From Paraburkholderia tuberum STM678 (GTDB lineage Bacteria > Pseudomonadota > Gammaproteobacteria > Burkholderiales > Burkholderiaceae), in the NCBI RefSeq assembly GCF_902833905.1, contig NZ_CADFGP010000011.1, forward strand, positions 124,001 through 188,000: a stretch of 64,000 nt of DNA, written 5' to 3'. The notes below the pieces were generated by a model. The model was not told the origin of the DNA. It worked only from the letters and a program-made list of their open reading frames with translations, and made no database searches. The position numbers and the translations under genes are program-made. This document shows positions 16,864-24,829 of the stretch, one piece after another. The first letter of the stretch is position 1, and every line of letters starts with the position of its first letter.

Positions 16864-17333
16864 CTCACCATCACTTCACCGTACGCTTTAAGTTCCGAAC
16901 CGGGAACTGAAACTTTCGGCGTATCGGTTAGTATTGAACGGATATGACGCCAGTCCGCGAGTTGATCGATAGTTATGCAGCCCTCGCTTTTCCCCAATCT
17001 TCCCTTTGGGTGCAATCGGAATCGGCCGCGAATGATTCCGTCGCATAAGAGTTTGTCGTCATCAATATCGCCGTCGATAGCGTGGAGCGCGAACCATTCG
17101 CTCTTGTTATTGCCATTCAGGTTAAGCTGATCTTTCCATGGCCCAAGAATGCCTCCGGACCTTCGGTCAAAAATATAATACCTGCCGACGGGAATGGCGC
17201 CATACTTCGGCGTGCACATTCCAGCCGCCCTATTGATATAACCTTCCTGCCCAGAGTACGCGGGAAACGCTAGCGCGCCAATTCGAAATTCACTCATCGG
17301 TTTATTATTCAGTTTGAATGAGCATTGAAGCAT
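16860..17333 (-). CDS. Tlde1-like (DUF2778) type VI effector
   Basis: A 157-residue L,D-transpeptidase-fold protein of the DUF2778/Tlde1 type, which acts on peptidoglycan peptides after delivery by the type VI secretion system. The active-site region is visible: FRLHPKGRLGKSEGCITI, with His108 and Cys119, preceded by GAIPVGRYYIFDRRSGG. There is no signal peptide, as expected for a delivered toxin. GGAGG precedes ATG 17333. No hcp, vgrG, PAAR or other secretion gene lies nearby, so it is an orphan effector; its immunity gene overlaps its stop. AT-richer than its neighbours, which suggests transfer. Confidence 0.85.
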   Translation of the reverse strand: MLQCSFKLNNKPMSEFRIGALAFPAYSGQEGYINRAAGMCTPKYGAIPVGRYYIFDRRSGGILGPWKDQLNLNGNNKSEWFALHAIDGDIDDDKLLCDGIIRGRFRLHPKGRLGKSEGCITIDQLADWRHIRSILTDTPKVSVPGSELKAYGEVMVR

Positions 17334-17652
17334 CAGTCCTCCATATCGGCTGACAAGTGTGAAATAAGAAATAGCTCAGTTATGCCGAACGGCCATTTTA
17401 AAGGCGATTTATATTGAGAAAGCCAATATTAAAAAATTTTCCGCACCGACAATTCCTGCCTACGCAGCAGCTCGTCTACGCGTTCGCATAACCGAGCGAA
17501 TGCACCCTTCTGCTGACCTGTTCGAGTCAGTGCGAACCTCACGCCCGCACCCTCGGCAGACGCGGCCTGATTTTTGCTGATGTGCTCGGACGTCGCCTCG
17601 TTCGCAGGGGACGGCGCGTGTCGAAAGGTCATCACTGTCAGCGGGGTTCTCA
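17334..17652. other. Intergenic; possible gene remnant
   Basis: The right part of this 319-base gap is AT-rich near 17390-17445 and serves as the effector's upstream region. On the minus strand an open frame ending at 17429 reads FALTRTGQQKGAFARLCERV before its stop, which looks a little like the end of a regulator, but I cannot name it. No gene is called. Confidence 0.4.
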
Positions 17653-18714
17653 GTGGCAGCAGCGGAAGCATCCAGAACGTCAGGCCGGCGCGTCACGCGC
17701 GGCAGCGTCACGTTATTGCCGGCGCTGGCTATCGGTTTCGCCAACTCCGCACACGCGAACGCGGTGGCGCCGCTGAACTACTTCCTGCACGCGGCCGGCC
17801 CGGCGGCTCGTCCGACGCTGTACCTCGGCTGGGTTTTCACCGCGATCGTGACGCTGGTCACGCTGATCGTCGCTGGCCTGTTGATCGGCGCGATGGTCCG
17901 CAAGCGTCCCGTGGCGCAACCGGATGCGCTGAGCGCCGAGCCCGGCGGCATCCGCTGGGTGTTCATCGGTACCGCGGTGTCGTCGGTCGTGCTGTTGGCG
18001 ATGCTGGTCTATGCATTGATCACGCTCGAATCGGTGGCGTCGCCCGCGTCGGATCCGCAATTGACGATCACCGTGACCGCTTACGACTGGTGGTGGAAAG
18101 CCGATTACCGCGACGATCCGAACCCCGCCCGCAACTTCACCACGGCGAACGAGATTCATATTCCGGTCGGTGAGCCGGTGAAGATCGAACTCAAAAGCGC
18201 GGACGTCGTGCACGCATTCTGGGTACCGCAACTCGCGGGCAAGACGGAGACGATTCCAGGCCAAACCAACGAGCAGTGGCTGCAGGCGGACCGTCCCGGT
18301 ATTTATCGTGGGCAGTGCTCGCAGTTCTGCGGCGCGCAGCACGCGCATATGGCGTTCGAAGTGATCGCGCAGGACGCCGCGGCGTTCAACGCGTGGCGCG
18401 ACGCGCAGGGACGCGCTGCCACCGTGCCCACGGGCGACGCGGCCGTCGCGGCCGGCCAGCATCTGTTCGAGGAGCGCTGCGCGGGTTGCCATACGATTCG
18501 CGGCACCAAGGCGACTGGCGTGCAGGCGCCCGATCTGACCCATCTCGATTCGCGTCGCACGATCGCGGCAGGCGCGCTCAGCAACACGCCCGACCATCTA
18601 CTCGACTGGATCGAGCACGCCCAGCGGATCAAACCCGATGCATTGATGCCCAGTATCGCGCTGACCACCAGCGAGGCCGCCGCGTTGTCGGCGTATCTCG
18701 CGACGCTGCATTGA
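17653..18714 (+). CDS. coxB: Cytochrome c oxidase subunit II with cytochrome c domain
   Basis: A 353-residue subunit of a caa3-type oxidase. Order: signal sequence, two membrane helices (near residues 55-78 and 98-122), a CuA cupredoxin domain with VTAYDWWWKADY and the CuA ligands in QCSQFCGAQHAHM, and a C-terminal cytochrome c with CAGCH and a distal methionine in PDALMPSIAL. The fused heme domain takes electrons from soluble cytochromes. GTG 17653 is the only plausible start after an upstream in-frame stop; its ribosome site is weak. First gene of an oxidase operon. Confidence 0.92.
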   Translation: MAAAEASRTSGRRVTRGSVTLLPALAIGFANSAHANAVAPLNYFLHAAGPAARPTLYLGWVFTAIVTLVTLIVAGLLIGAMVRKRPVAQPDALSAEPGGIRWVFIGTAVSSVVLLAMLVYALITLESVASPASDPQLTITVTAYDWWWKADYRDDPNPARNFTTANEIHIPVGEPVKIELKSADVVHAFWVPQLAGKTETIPGQTNEQWLQADRPGIYRGQCSQFCGAQHAHMAFEVIAQDAAAFNAWRDAQGRAATVPTGDAAVAAGQHLFEERCAGCHTIRGTKATGVQAPDLTHLDSRRTIAAGALSNTPDHLLDWIEHAQRIKPDALMPSIALTTSEAAALSAYLATLH

Positions 18715-18742
18715 AGCGCATCGCACTCGAGGAGCCCGTTCA

Positions 18743-20740
18743 ATGTCCGATCATCCCGCTTCCGCTTCGCTACCCGCGCTGACCCGCACGCCGCGGCGCG
18801 GCCGTGTCGAGCCCGGCAGCGAGCAGGAAAAGCGGCTGCGCGAAATCTGGGAGTCGCGGCCCGGCTGGCGCGGCTGGTTCTCGACGGTCGATCACAAGAC
18901 CATCGGCTTGCGCTACCTGGTGAGCGCGTTCATCTTTCTGCTGATGGGCGGCGTCGAAGCGCTGATCATGCGCGTTCAACTGGCGCGCCCCAACGCAACG
19001 GTGCTGACGCCCGAACAGTACAACCAGCTGTTCACGATGCACGGACTGACGATGATCTTTCTGTACGCGCTGCCCGTTCTGTCCGGCTTCTCGAACTATC
19101 TATGGCCGCTCGTGCTCGGCGCGCGCGACATGGCCTTTCCGCGCCTGAACGCGCTGTCGTATTGGGTGTTCCTGTTCTCCGGCATCTTCCTGTATGCGAG
19201 TTTTCCGACGGGACAGGCGCCCGACGCCGGCTGGTTCAACTACGTGCCGCTGTCCGACCTCGAGTACAGCAACGGCCCGAATATCGACGTGTACGCGCTC
19301 GGCATGGTGCTGCTCGGCATTTCGACGACGGTCGGCGCGATGAACTTCGTCGTCACGCTGCTGAGGATGCGCGCGCCGGGCATGTCGCTCGATCGCGTGC
19401 CGGTGCTCGTGTGGGGCACGCTGACCGCGTCGGCCGGCAATCTGTTGGCGGTGCCGTCGGTGAGCCTCGCGTTTCTGATGCTGTGGATGGACCGCCGCAT
19501 CGGCACGCATTTCTTCGACGTGCTCAATAGCGGGCGGCCGCTGCTCTGGCAGCACCTGTTCTGGATTTTCGCGCACCCGTGGGTCTACGTGGTCGTGTTG
19601 CCGGCCATGGGCATCGTGTCGGATGCATTGCCGGTCTTTTGCCGCCGGCCGCTGGTCGGTTATGGGCCGGTCGCGTTGGCGACGGTCGCGACGATGGTGG
19701 TCGGCTTTGCCGTGTGGATTCACCATATGTTCGCGACCGGTATCCCCGCGCTCGCGCTGTCGTTCTTCGGCTCGGCCAGCATGGTCATCGCGGTGCCGAG
19801 CGCGGTCGCGACGTTCGCCTGGGTCGCGACGATCTGGACCGGTCGCCCCGTGTATCGCGTGCCGTTCCTGTTTTTTGCGGGCTTCGTGCTGCTGTTCGTG
19901 ATCGGCGGCGTCTCCGGCGTGATGACGGCCGCGGTGCCGTTCGACTGGCAACTCACCGACACGTACTTCGTCGTCGCGCATCTGCACTACGTGCTGCTTG
20001 GCATCAACGTATTTCCGGTGATCGGCGGCATCTACTTCTGGTTTCCAAAATTCACCGGCAGGATGACGAACGAGCGTCTCGGCAAGCTCGCGTTCTGGGT
20101 GCTCTTCATCGGCTTCAACGTCGCGTTCTTTCCGATGCATATCGCGGGACTGCTCGGCATGCCGCGCCGCATGTACACGTATCCCGCCGACATGGGCTGG
20201 AACACGGTGAATCTCGTCACGTCGCTCGGTTCGTTCCTGTTTGCGGCCGGCGTGCTGCTGTTTCTGATCGATGTCGCGGTGAGCCTGAGGCGCGGAAAGG
20301 TCGCCGGCAACAACCCGTGGGACGCGCCGACGCTCGAATGGTCGATCAGCTCGCCGCCGCCGCCGTACAACTTCGCGGTGGTGCCGACGCTCGCGAGCCG
20401 GCATCCGTTGTGGGAAGGCCGGATCGAAGAGCCGGGCGACGCGGTTCAAACACGCTCGCAACTCGACGAAGGCTATCTGCTCGCGCAAGGTCGCGAAGCG
20501 TTGGGCACGACCGCGCTCGAGGCGAGTCCCGACGTGATCCTGAAGATGCCCGAAGATTCGTACGCGCCGTTCTGGCTCGCGGTCTTTGCCGCGCTACTGT
20601 TCGCGGGGCTCGCGTTGACCGCCTGGGTGTTCGTGGGGGCGATGCTGGCCGGCTGCGCGGTCTCGATCATCACGTGGCTGTGGCCCGAGCGCGCGCTGAT
20701 CCAGCGCGAGCCGGTCGCGGTCGAGGATGCCGGAGGCTGA
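18743..20740 (+). CDS. coxA: Cytochrome c oxidase subunit I
   Basis: A 665-residue heme-copper oxidase catalytic subunit with twelve or more membrane helices. Visible marks are WFSTVDHKTIGLRY at the N-terminus, MHGLTMIFLYALP with a heme a histidine, HPWVYVVVLPAMG with the His-Tyr pair of the active site, VWIHHMFATG with the two CuB histidines, and VVAHLHYVLLG with the heme a3/a histidines. It oxidises cytochrome c, reduces oxygen and pumps protons in the inner membrane. A long C-terminal extension with two extra helices (from about residue 600) is present. GAGGAG precedes the ATG. Confidence 0.94.
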   Translation: MSDHPASASLPALTRTPRRGRVEPGSEQEKRLREIWESRPGWRGWFSTVDHKTIGLRYLVSAFIFLLMGGVEALIMRVQLARPNATVLTPEQYNQLFTMHGLTMIFLYALPVLSGFSNYLWPLVLGARDMAFPRLNALSYWVFLFSGIFLYASFPTGQAPDAGWFNYVPLSDLEYSNGPNIDVYALGMVLLGISTTVGAMNFVVTLLRMRAPGMSLDRVPVLVWGTLTASAGNLLAVPSVSLAFLMLWMDRRIGTHFFDVLNSGRPLLWQHLFWIFAHPWVYVVVLPAMGIVSDALPVFCRRPLVGYGPVALATVATMVVGFAVWIHHMFATGIPALALSFFGSASMVIAVPSAVATFAWVATIWTGRPVYRVPFLFFAGFVLLFVIGGVSGVMTAAVPFDWQLTDTYFVVAHLHYVLLGINVFPVIGGIYFWFPKFTGRMTNERLGKLAFWVLFIGFNVAFFPMHIAGLLGMPRRMYTYPADMGWNTVNLVTSLGSFLFAAGVLLFLIDVAVSLRRGKVAGNNPWDAPTLEWSISSPPPPYNFAVVPTLASRHPLWEGRIEEPGDAVQTRSQLDEGYLLAQGREALGTTALEASPDVILKMPEDSYAPFWLAVFAALLFAGLALTAWVFVGAMLAGCAVSIITWLWPERALIQREPVAVEDAGG

Positions 20741-20741
20741 C

Positions 20742-21383
20742 ATGAGCGATGCACTGGATCTCAATCGCTCGTCGAGCGAACCGGACGAGACCGCGCGTGC
20801 GTTGCCGGTTGGCAGCGCGGGCGAGCGATCGAGCGGCTGGTGGGGCTGCTTCACGCTGATCACGACCGAAGGCGCGCTGTTCGGCTATCTGATCTTCTCG
20901 TATCTGTATCTGGCCTCGCAAAGCCAGCAGCATTGGCCGCCGGAAGGATTGCCGAAGCTCGGGCTCGGCAGCGCCAATACGGTCATTCTGCTATCGAGCA
21001 GCGTGTTCGTCTGGTTCTGCGAGCGCTGCGTGCGTCGGCGGCGATTGCGGCTCGGTGTCGCGTCGATGGCGGTGGGCATCGTGCTGGGCTGCATCTTCCT
21101 GGGCATTCAGTTGCGCGAATGGCACAACCACCCCTATGGGCTGACCTCGCATCTCTATGGTTCGCTGTACTTCACGATTACCGGCTTTCACATGGCGCAC
21201 GTACTGGTCGGGATCGTCGTGCTGACGCTGCTGGCGATCTGGACCGCGCTCGGCTATTTCGACGACAAACGCTGCGCGGCGCTGTCGGTCGGTGGGCTGT
21301 ATTGGCACTTCGTCGATGTCGTCTGGCTGTTCATTTTCAGCACGCTGTATCTGACGCCGTATCTGTTCCGGGAGTGGTCGTGA
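20742..21383 (+). CDS. coxC: Cytochrome c oxidase subunit III
   Basis: A 213-residue membrane subunit with five hydrophobic helices and family marks FLGIQLREW, SLYFTITGFHMAHVLVG and the final GLYWHFVDVVWLFIF. The ATG at 20742 is chosen because GGAGG lies inside the end of coxA immediately before it, although an ATG at 20727 is in frame. It stabilises the oxidase core. It is separated from coxA by one base and overlaps the next gene by 4 (GTGA). Confidence 0.92.
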   Translation: MSDALDLNRSSSEPDETARALPVGSAGERSSGWWGCFTLITTEGALFGYLIFSYLYLASQSQQHWPPEGLPKLGLGSANTVILLSSSVFVWFCERCVRRRRLRLGVASMAVGIVLGCIFLGIQLREWHNHPYGLTSHLYGSLYFTITGFHMAHVLVGIVVLTLLAIWTALGYFDDKRCAALSVGGLYWHFVDVVWLFIFSTLYLTPYLFREWS

Positions 21384-21796
21384 CGACAGCGCCCAGAGAC
21401 TCGCACATCTCGATGCCCTACGTGCTGATCGGTCTGCTCGCGGCGCCGTTCGCGTGGCTGTTGCAGATGATGCTCGCGGAAGCGCTCGCGGCGCAGGCCT
21501 GCTATCCGTACAACCATCCGCTCGGCGCGCCGCTCGTGTCGTGGATGCGTCCGGCGCTCGTCGCGCTCGGCACCGTGTGTCTGATCGCGGGCGCGTTCGG
21601 CACGTGGGTCGCGTGGCGCAATTTGCGCCGCGTCGCGCCACTGAAGTTCGGTGCGCTGAACGGCGAGCGCCGCACGCGTGCCGAACTCGACTGGTTTCTG
21701 ACGCGCGTCGCGGTGATGTGCAGCACGCTGTTTCTGTTCGCATTGATCGCAACGGATGCCGCGGTCGCGATCGTATCGCCATGCAGGTGGTGGTGA
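21380..21796 (+). CDS. Small membrane protein of the oxidase operon
   Basis: A 138-residue protein with three hydrophobic segments (about residues 14-34, 58-80 and 112-133) starting with GTG inside the coxC stop. A middle stretch reads AQACYPYNHPLGAP. I do not recognise a named family. Proteins of this type are often found in caa3 operons and may be an accessory or fourth subunit; the tight overlaps on both sides support a place in the complex, but the role is inferred. Confidence 0.72.
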   Translation: MTTAPRDSHISMPYVLIGLLAAPFAWLLQMMLAEALAAQACYPYNHPLGAPLVSWMRPALVALGTVCLIAGAFGTWVAWRNLRRVAPLKFGALNGERRTRAELDWFLTRVAVMCSTLFLFALIATDAAVAIVSPCRWW

Positions 21797-23124
21797 TGAA
21801 GCGCGACGTTCTCAACGCGCTCAGGTTCGCCATCGCGGCCGCATGCCCGCTGACGATAGCAGCGACCGCAAACGCCGCCGGCGCCTCCACCGACGCCGCG
21901 CAGGTCGCGCGCGGCGCATATCTCGCCAAAGCCGCCGATTGCGCCGGTTGCCACACCGCCGCGCCGCGCGTGCCGCATCCGGGGGCGGCGCCTGAAGCAA
22001 CGCCGCCGTTTGCCGGCGGCCTCGGCATGGGTTCGCCGTTCGGCACGATCTATACGGCGAACATCACGCCGGACCCGCAATACGGCATCGGCCGCTATAG
22101 CTATGACGACTTCGCACGCGCGTTGCGCGAGGGCATCGCGCCCGGGGGCAAGCGGCTTTATCCGGCGATGCCGTACCCGTCGTTCGCGAAGATCACCGAT
22201 GACGACATGCATGCTCTCTACGCATACTTCATGCACGGCGTGCAACCGGTCGCGGCGCCCGCCCCGCAAACGCGCTTGCCGTTTCCATTCAATCAGCGCT
22301 GGGTATTGATGTTCTGGGACTGGGCATTCGCGCCGAAAGGCCAGTTCAAAGCCGATGCGAAACGCGATGCGCAATGGAATCGCGGCGCGTACCTGGTGCA
22401 ATCGCTCGGCCATTGCGGCGCCTGCCACACGCCGCGCGGACCGGCGTACGAAGAGCGCGGCTATGACGAGTCGGCATCGGCCTATCTGACGGGAGGCACC
22501 AACGATCACTGGTTCGCGCCGAACCTGAGCGCCGACCCGGGCTCGGGGCTCGGCCGCAGTTCCGCGACCGACATCGTCGAGTTCCTTCGAAACGGCCACG
22601 GCGGCGGACTCATCCCGTTCGGCAGCATGGTTCAGGTCGTCGAAGACAGCACGCAGTACCTGAACGACGACGATCTCGCGGCGATCGCCGCGTATTTGAA
22701 GAGCCTGCCGCCGCGCGCGCCAAGCGGCTATTTCAACGCCCGCTCCGCCGCCGCGCAGCAAACCGTACGGGCGCTGAAAACCGGGGATGTGGAAAGACCC
22801 GGCGCGGGCATTTACGCATCGTATTGCGCGCGCTGTCATCAGATGGATGGGGCGGGGGTGCCGAACAAGTATCCGCGCCTCGCGGGCAACCCCGCGGTGT
22901 TGTCGGCGTCGAGCGCGTCATTGGTGCGCCTGCTGGTCGAAGGCGGGGGCAGTCCGCATACCGAGTCGGGACCGGAGCCGCGCAAGATGCCGTCTTTCGC
23001 CGGCAAGCTGACGGACACCGAAATGGCCCGCGTGCTCACGTTTGTTCGGACCACATGGGGAAATATGGCCGGACCGGTCACGCGAAACGATGTGTCGAGC
23101 GTGCGCGGCGCATTGCGCAAGTAA
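21796..23124 (+). CDS. Triheme cytochrome c
   Basis: A 442-residue exported cytochrome with a Sec signal (cleavage near TANA-AGA) and three heme sites, CAGCH, CGACH and CARCH. The layout matches the membrane-bound cytochrome subunits of alcohol and gluconate dehydrogenases: YTANITPDPQYGIGRYSYDDF, YPAMPYPSFAKITDDDMHALYAYF, the second domain with WFAPNLSADP, and a third with MDGAGVPNKYPRLAGN. ATG 21796 shares one base with the preceding stop (TGATG). Being in the oxidase operon, it likely feeds electrons to the caa3 oxidase. Confidence 0.88.
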   Translation: MKRDVLNALRFAIAAACPLTIAATANAAGASTDAAQVARGAYLAKAADCAGCHTAAPRVPHPGAAPEATPPFAGGLGMGSPFGTIYTANITPDPQYGIGRYSYDDFARALREGIAPGGKRLYPAMPYPSFAKITDDDMHALYAYFMHGVQPVAAPAPQTRLPFPFNQRWVLMFWDWAFAPKGQFKADAKRDAQWNRGAYLVQSLGHCGACHTPRGPAYEERGYDESASAYLTGGTNDHWFAPNLSADPGSGLGRSSATDIVEFLRNGHGGGLIPFGSMVQVVEDSTQYLNDDDLAAIAAYLKSLPPRAPSGYFNARSAAAQQTVRALKTGDVERPGAGIYASYCARCHQMDGAGVPNKYPRLAGNPAVLSASSASLVRLLVEGGGSPHTESGPEPRKMPSFAGKLTDTEMARVLTFVRTTWGNMAGPVTRNDVSSVRGALRK

Positions 23125-23140
23125 ATGCCAACGCGCCTCG

Positions 23141-23611
23141 TCATGCGGTGTTCTCGTCACCGTCGCAGTGGCCATTGGCGGCGCTGAACAGCGTCTTCAG
23201 CTTCGCATTGACCGCGATCAACTCCCGTACTGGCGCCGCCGCGAGTTGCTGATCGAAGAGCGTGAGAACCTGACCGAGTAGCGCGTAGGCGTCGTGATCG
23301 ACCACGCAGAGGCCCGTTTCGAGTCCCGCCTGCCGGCAGCGCAGAATTGCGCCCTCCGCGTCGCGAAACAGCTCGGGTACGGCCGAACCATAGCCGCGCT
23401 GATTCAGCAGCATCGCCATGTAAATGGCCTGCGCCATGCTGCCGACGTGATATTGATTGGCGACGCCGCTGCGTAATGCCTCGAGCGTCATGTGATAGTC
23501 GAGCGAAATTTCGCCTGCTTTGGCAGGTACGATCGGGCGCAGCATAGCCTTCGGGTGCGTGCGCGGCGACTTCGCGGGTGCAGTGCGAGTAGGGCTCGCT
23601 TTTCTGGTCAT
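23141..23611 (-). CDS. Conserved-looking protein of unknown function
   Basis: A 156-residue soluble protein I cannot name. After a basic, proline-rich N-terminus it has a helical body: ISLDYHMTLEALRSGVANQY, SMAQAIYMAMLLNQRGYG, AILRCRQAGLETGL and ALLGQVLTLFDQQLAAAPV. There is no signal peptide or membrane segment. It converges with the triheme cytochrome gene and lies downstream of phaB, separated from it by two hairpins. Similar Burkholderia proteins are often given weak regulator names, which I would not follow here. Confidence 0.6.
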   Translation of the reverse strand: MTRKASPTRTAPAKSPRTHPKAMLRPIVPAKAGEISLDYHMTLEALRSGVANQYHVGSMAQAIYMAMLLNQRGYGSAVPELFRDAEGAILRCRQAGLETGLCVVDHDAYALLGQVLTLFDQQLAAAPVRELIAVNAKLKTLFSAANGHCDGDENTA

Positions 23612-23623
23612 AAGCTCACTGAG

Positions 23624-23645
23624 GCGGCCGGCTCGCGCCGGCCGC
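23624..23645. terminator. GC-rich hairpin
   Basis: GCGGCCGGC (23624-23632) and GCCGGCCGC (23637-23645) form a perfect 9-pair stem with a TCGC loop, just upstream of the 23611 gene and beyond the phaB terminator. No T-run; it could be a secondary stop or a repeat-type palindrome. Confidence 0.45.
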
Positions 23646-23682
23646 TACACCATCACGGAACCTGACAACGTCCATAACGGAA

Positions 23683-23714
23683 AACGGCTGCGCCGCGCGC
23701 GACGCGGCGCCGTT
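23683..23714 (-). terminator. Terminator after phaB
   Basis: GCGCCGCG (23690-23697) pairs with CGCGGCGC (23703-23710), extended by AACG/CGTT outside a bulge. On the minus strand it is followed by TTTTCCGTT, right after the phaB stop. Confidence 0.7.
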
Positions 23715-23718
23715 CCCG

Positions 23719-24459
23719 TTAGCCCATATGCAGACCGCCGTTCAGCGAGAAATCCGCCCCGGTCGCAAAGCCCGCTTGATCCGACGCGATCCACGCGACG
23801 ATCGACGCAATCTCTTCCGGCGTGCCGAGACGCCGTACCGGAATTGTCGCGACGATTTTTTCCAGTACTTCCGGACGGATGGCCTTGACCATGTCGGTGC
23901 CGATGTAGCCCGGCGACACGGTGTTGACCGTCACGCCCTTGGTCGCCACTTCCTGTGCGAGTGACATCGTAAAGCCATGAATGCCGGCCTTTGCGGTCGA
24001 ATAATTGGTCTGGCCGAACTGGCCTTTCTGGCCGTTGACCGACGAGATGTTGATGATGCGCCCAAAGCCTCGGCCGACCATGCCCTCGATGACCTGTTTG
24101 GTCACGTTGAACAGGCTCGTGAGATTGGTGTCGATCACCGCTTCCCAGTCTTCGAACGTCATCTTGCGGAACATGCCGTCGCGCGTGATGCCCGCGTTGT
24201 TGACGAGCACGTCGACTTCACCAACTTCTTTCCTGACCTTCTCGAACGCTTTCGCGGTGGACTCCCAATCCGCGACGTTGCCTTCCGATGCGACGAAGTT
24301 ATAGCCGAGCGCTTTCTGATCTTCCAGCCATCGGGCTTTGCGCGCCGAGTTCGGGCCGCAGCCCGCGATGACGGTGTAGTTCTCTTTGTGCAAGCGCTGG
24401 CAAATGGCGGTTCCGATACCGCCCATGCCGCCGGTTACGTATGCAACACGGTTTGCCAT
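23719..24459 (-). CDS. phaB: Acetoacetyl-CoA reductase
   Basis: A 246-residue short-chain dehydrogenase that reduces acetoacetyl-CoA to (R)-3-hydroxybutyryl-CoA with NADPH for polyhydroxybutyrate synthesis. It has TGGMGGIG at residues 8-15, the NNAG motif in VLVNNAGITRDGMF, the catalytic serine in INISSVNGQKGQFG and the Tyr-x3-Lys pair in NYSTAKAGIHGF. The end GADFSLNGGLHMG is typical of PhaB. AAGGAGGACT before ATG 24459 fixes the start. No phaA or phaC adjoins, so it is an extra or detached copy; FabG is the alternative but fits less well. Confidence 0.9.
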   Translation of the reverse strand: MANRVAYVTGGMGGIGTAICQRLHKENYTVIAGCGPNSARKARWLEDQKALGYNFVASEGNVADWESTAKAFEKVRKEVGEVDVLVNNAGITRDGMFRKMTFEDWEAVIDTNLTSLFNVTKQVIEGMVGRGFGRIINISSVNGQKGQFGQTNYSTAKAGIHGFTMSLAQEVATKGVTVNTVSPGYIGTDMVKAIRPEVLEKIVATIPVRRLGTPEEIASIVAWIASDQAGFATGADFSLNGGLHMG

Positions 24460-24829
24460 AAGTCCTCCTTCTTGTTTGGGTGAGTTGAGCAAGTTTGATT
24501 GGAGGATGGACCTATTATTGGCAGCGGCCAATGGCTGGGACGATGGGCATTTTCACCTACGGGTTAACTGCAAAATCAGGGGTGGAATCGTTGCTTGACG
24601 GGGCAATGAATTACGTCGATTGCGGGTTGCATGCTTTGCGAACTCCGGGGGCGCTCGAGACTGCCGGCCGCCCTCCCGTCCTTGCCTGCGCGCCGTCTTC
24701 CTCTTACCCTTAGCCTTAAGTACCTGCCCCGGACACCGTGCGGCAGGCTGCCTGCACGGTCGTCGATGCGGGGCGCGAAGCCGTCCCTCGCTCCCGCTCT
24801 ATTCGTGTGATCATCAGAGGCGCATCAGG
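24460..24829. other. Intergenic between divergent genes
   Basis: This 370-base gap separates phaB from the divergent Na/Pi cotransporter gene and must hold both promoters. An open frame covers part of it on the plus strand, but its product reads as random and it lacks a ribosome site, so I call no gene. Confidence 0.5.

Larger units (their letters stand above)
16140..16968. repeat. Tandem duplication, offset 423 bases
   Basis: Bases 16140 to about 16545 repeat as 16563 to about 16968 with an offset of 423. Each unit holds, on the minus strand, the last part of an effector gene, a complete 91-codon immunity-like gene and its short 3' flank. The copies differ at scattered positions, more so in the first third of the immunity protein, so the duplication is not recent or the copies have been selected apart. 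In the left copy only the effector tail is present. Confidence 0.9.

Noticed and set aside
17429-17671. An 80-codon minus-strand frame before coxB
   Set aside because: The start overlaps coxB and there is no ribosome site; the end hints at a regulator but too weakly to call.
19100-20488. A 462-codon minus-strand frame over coxA
   Set aside because: The product is Arg/Glu/His-rich without folds; coxA on the other strand is beyond doubt.
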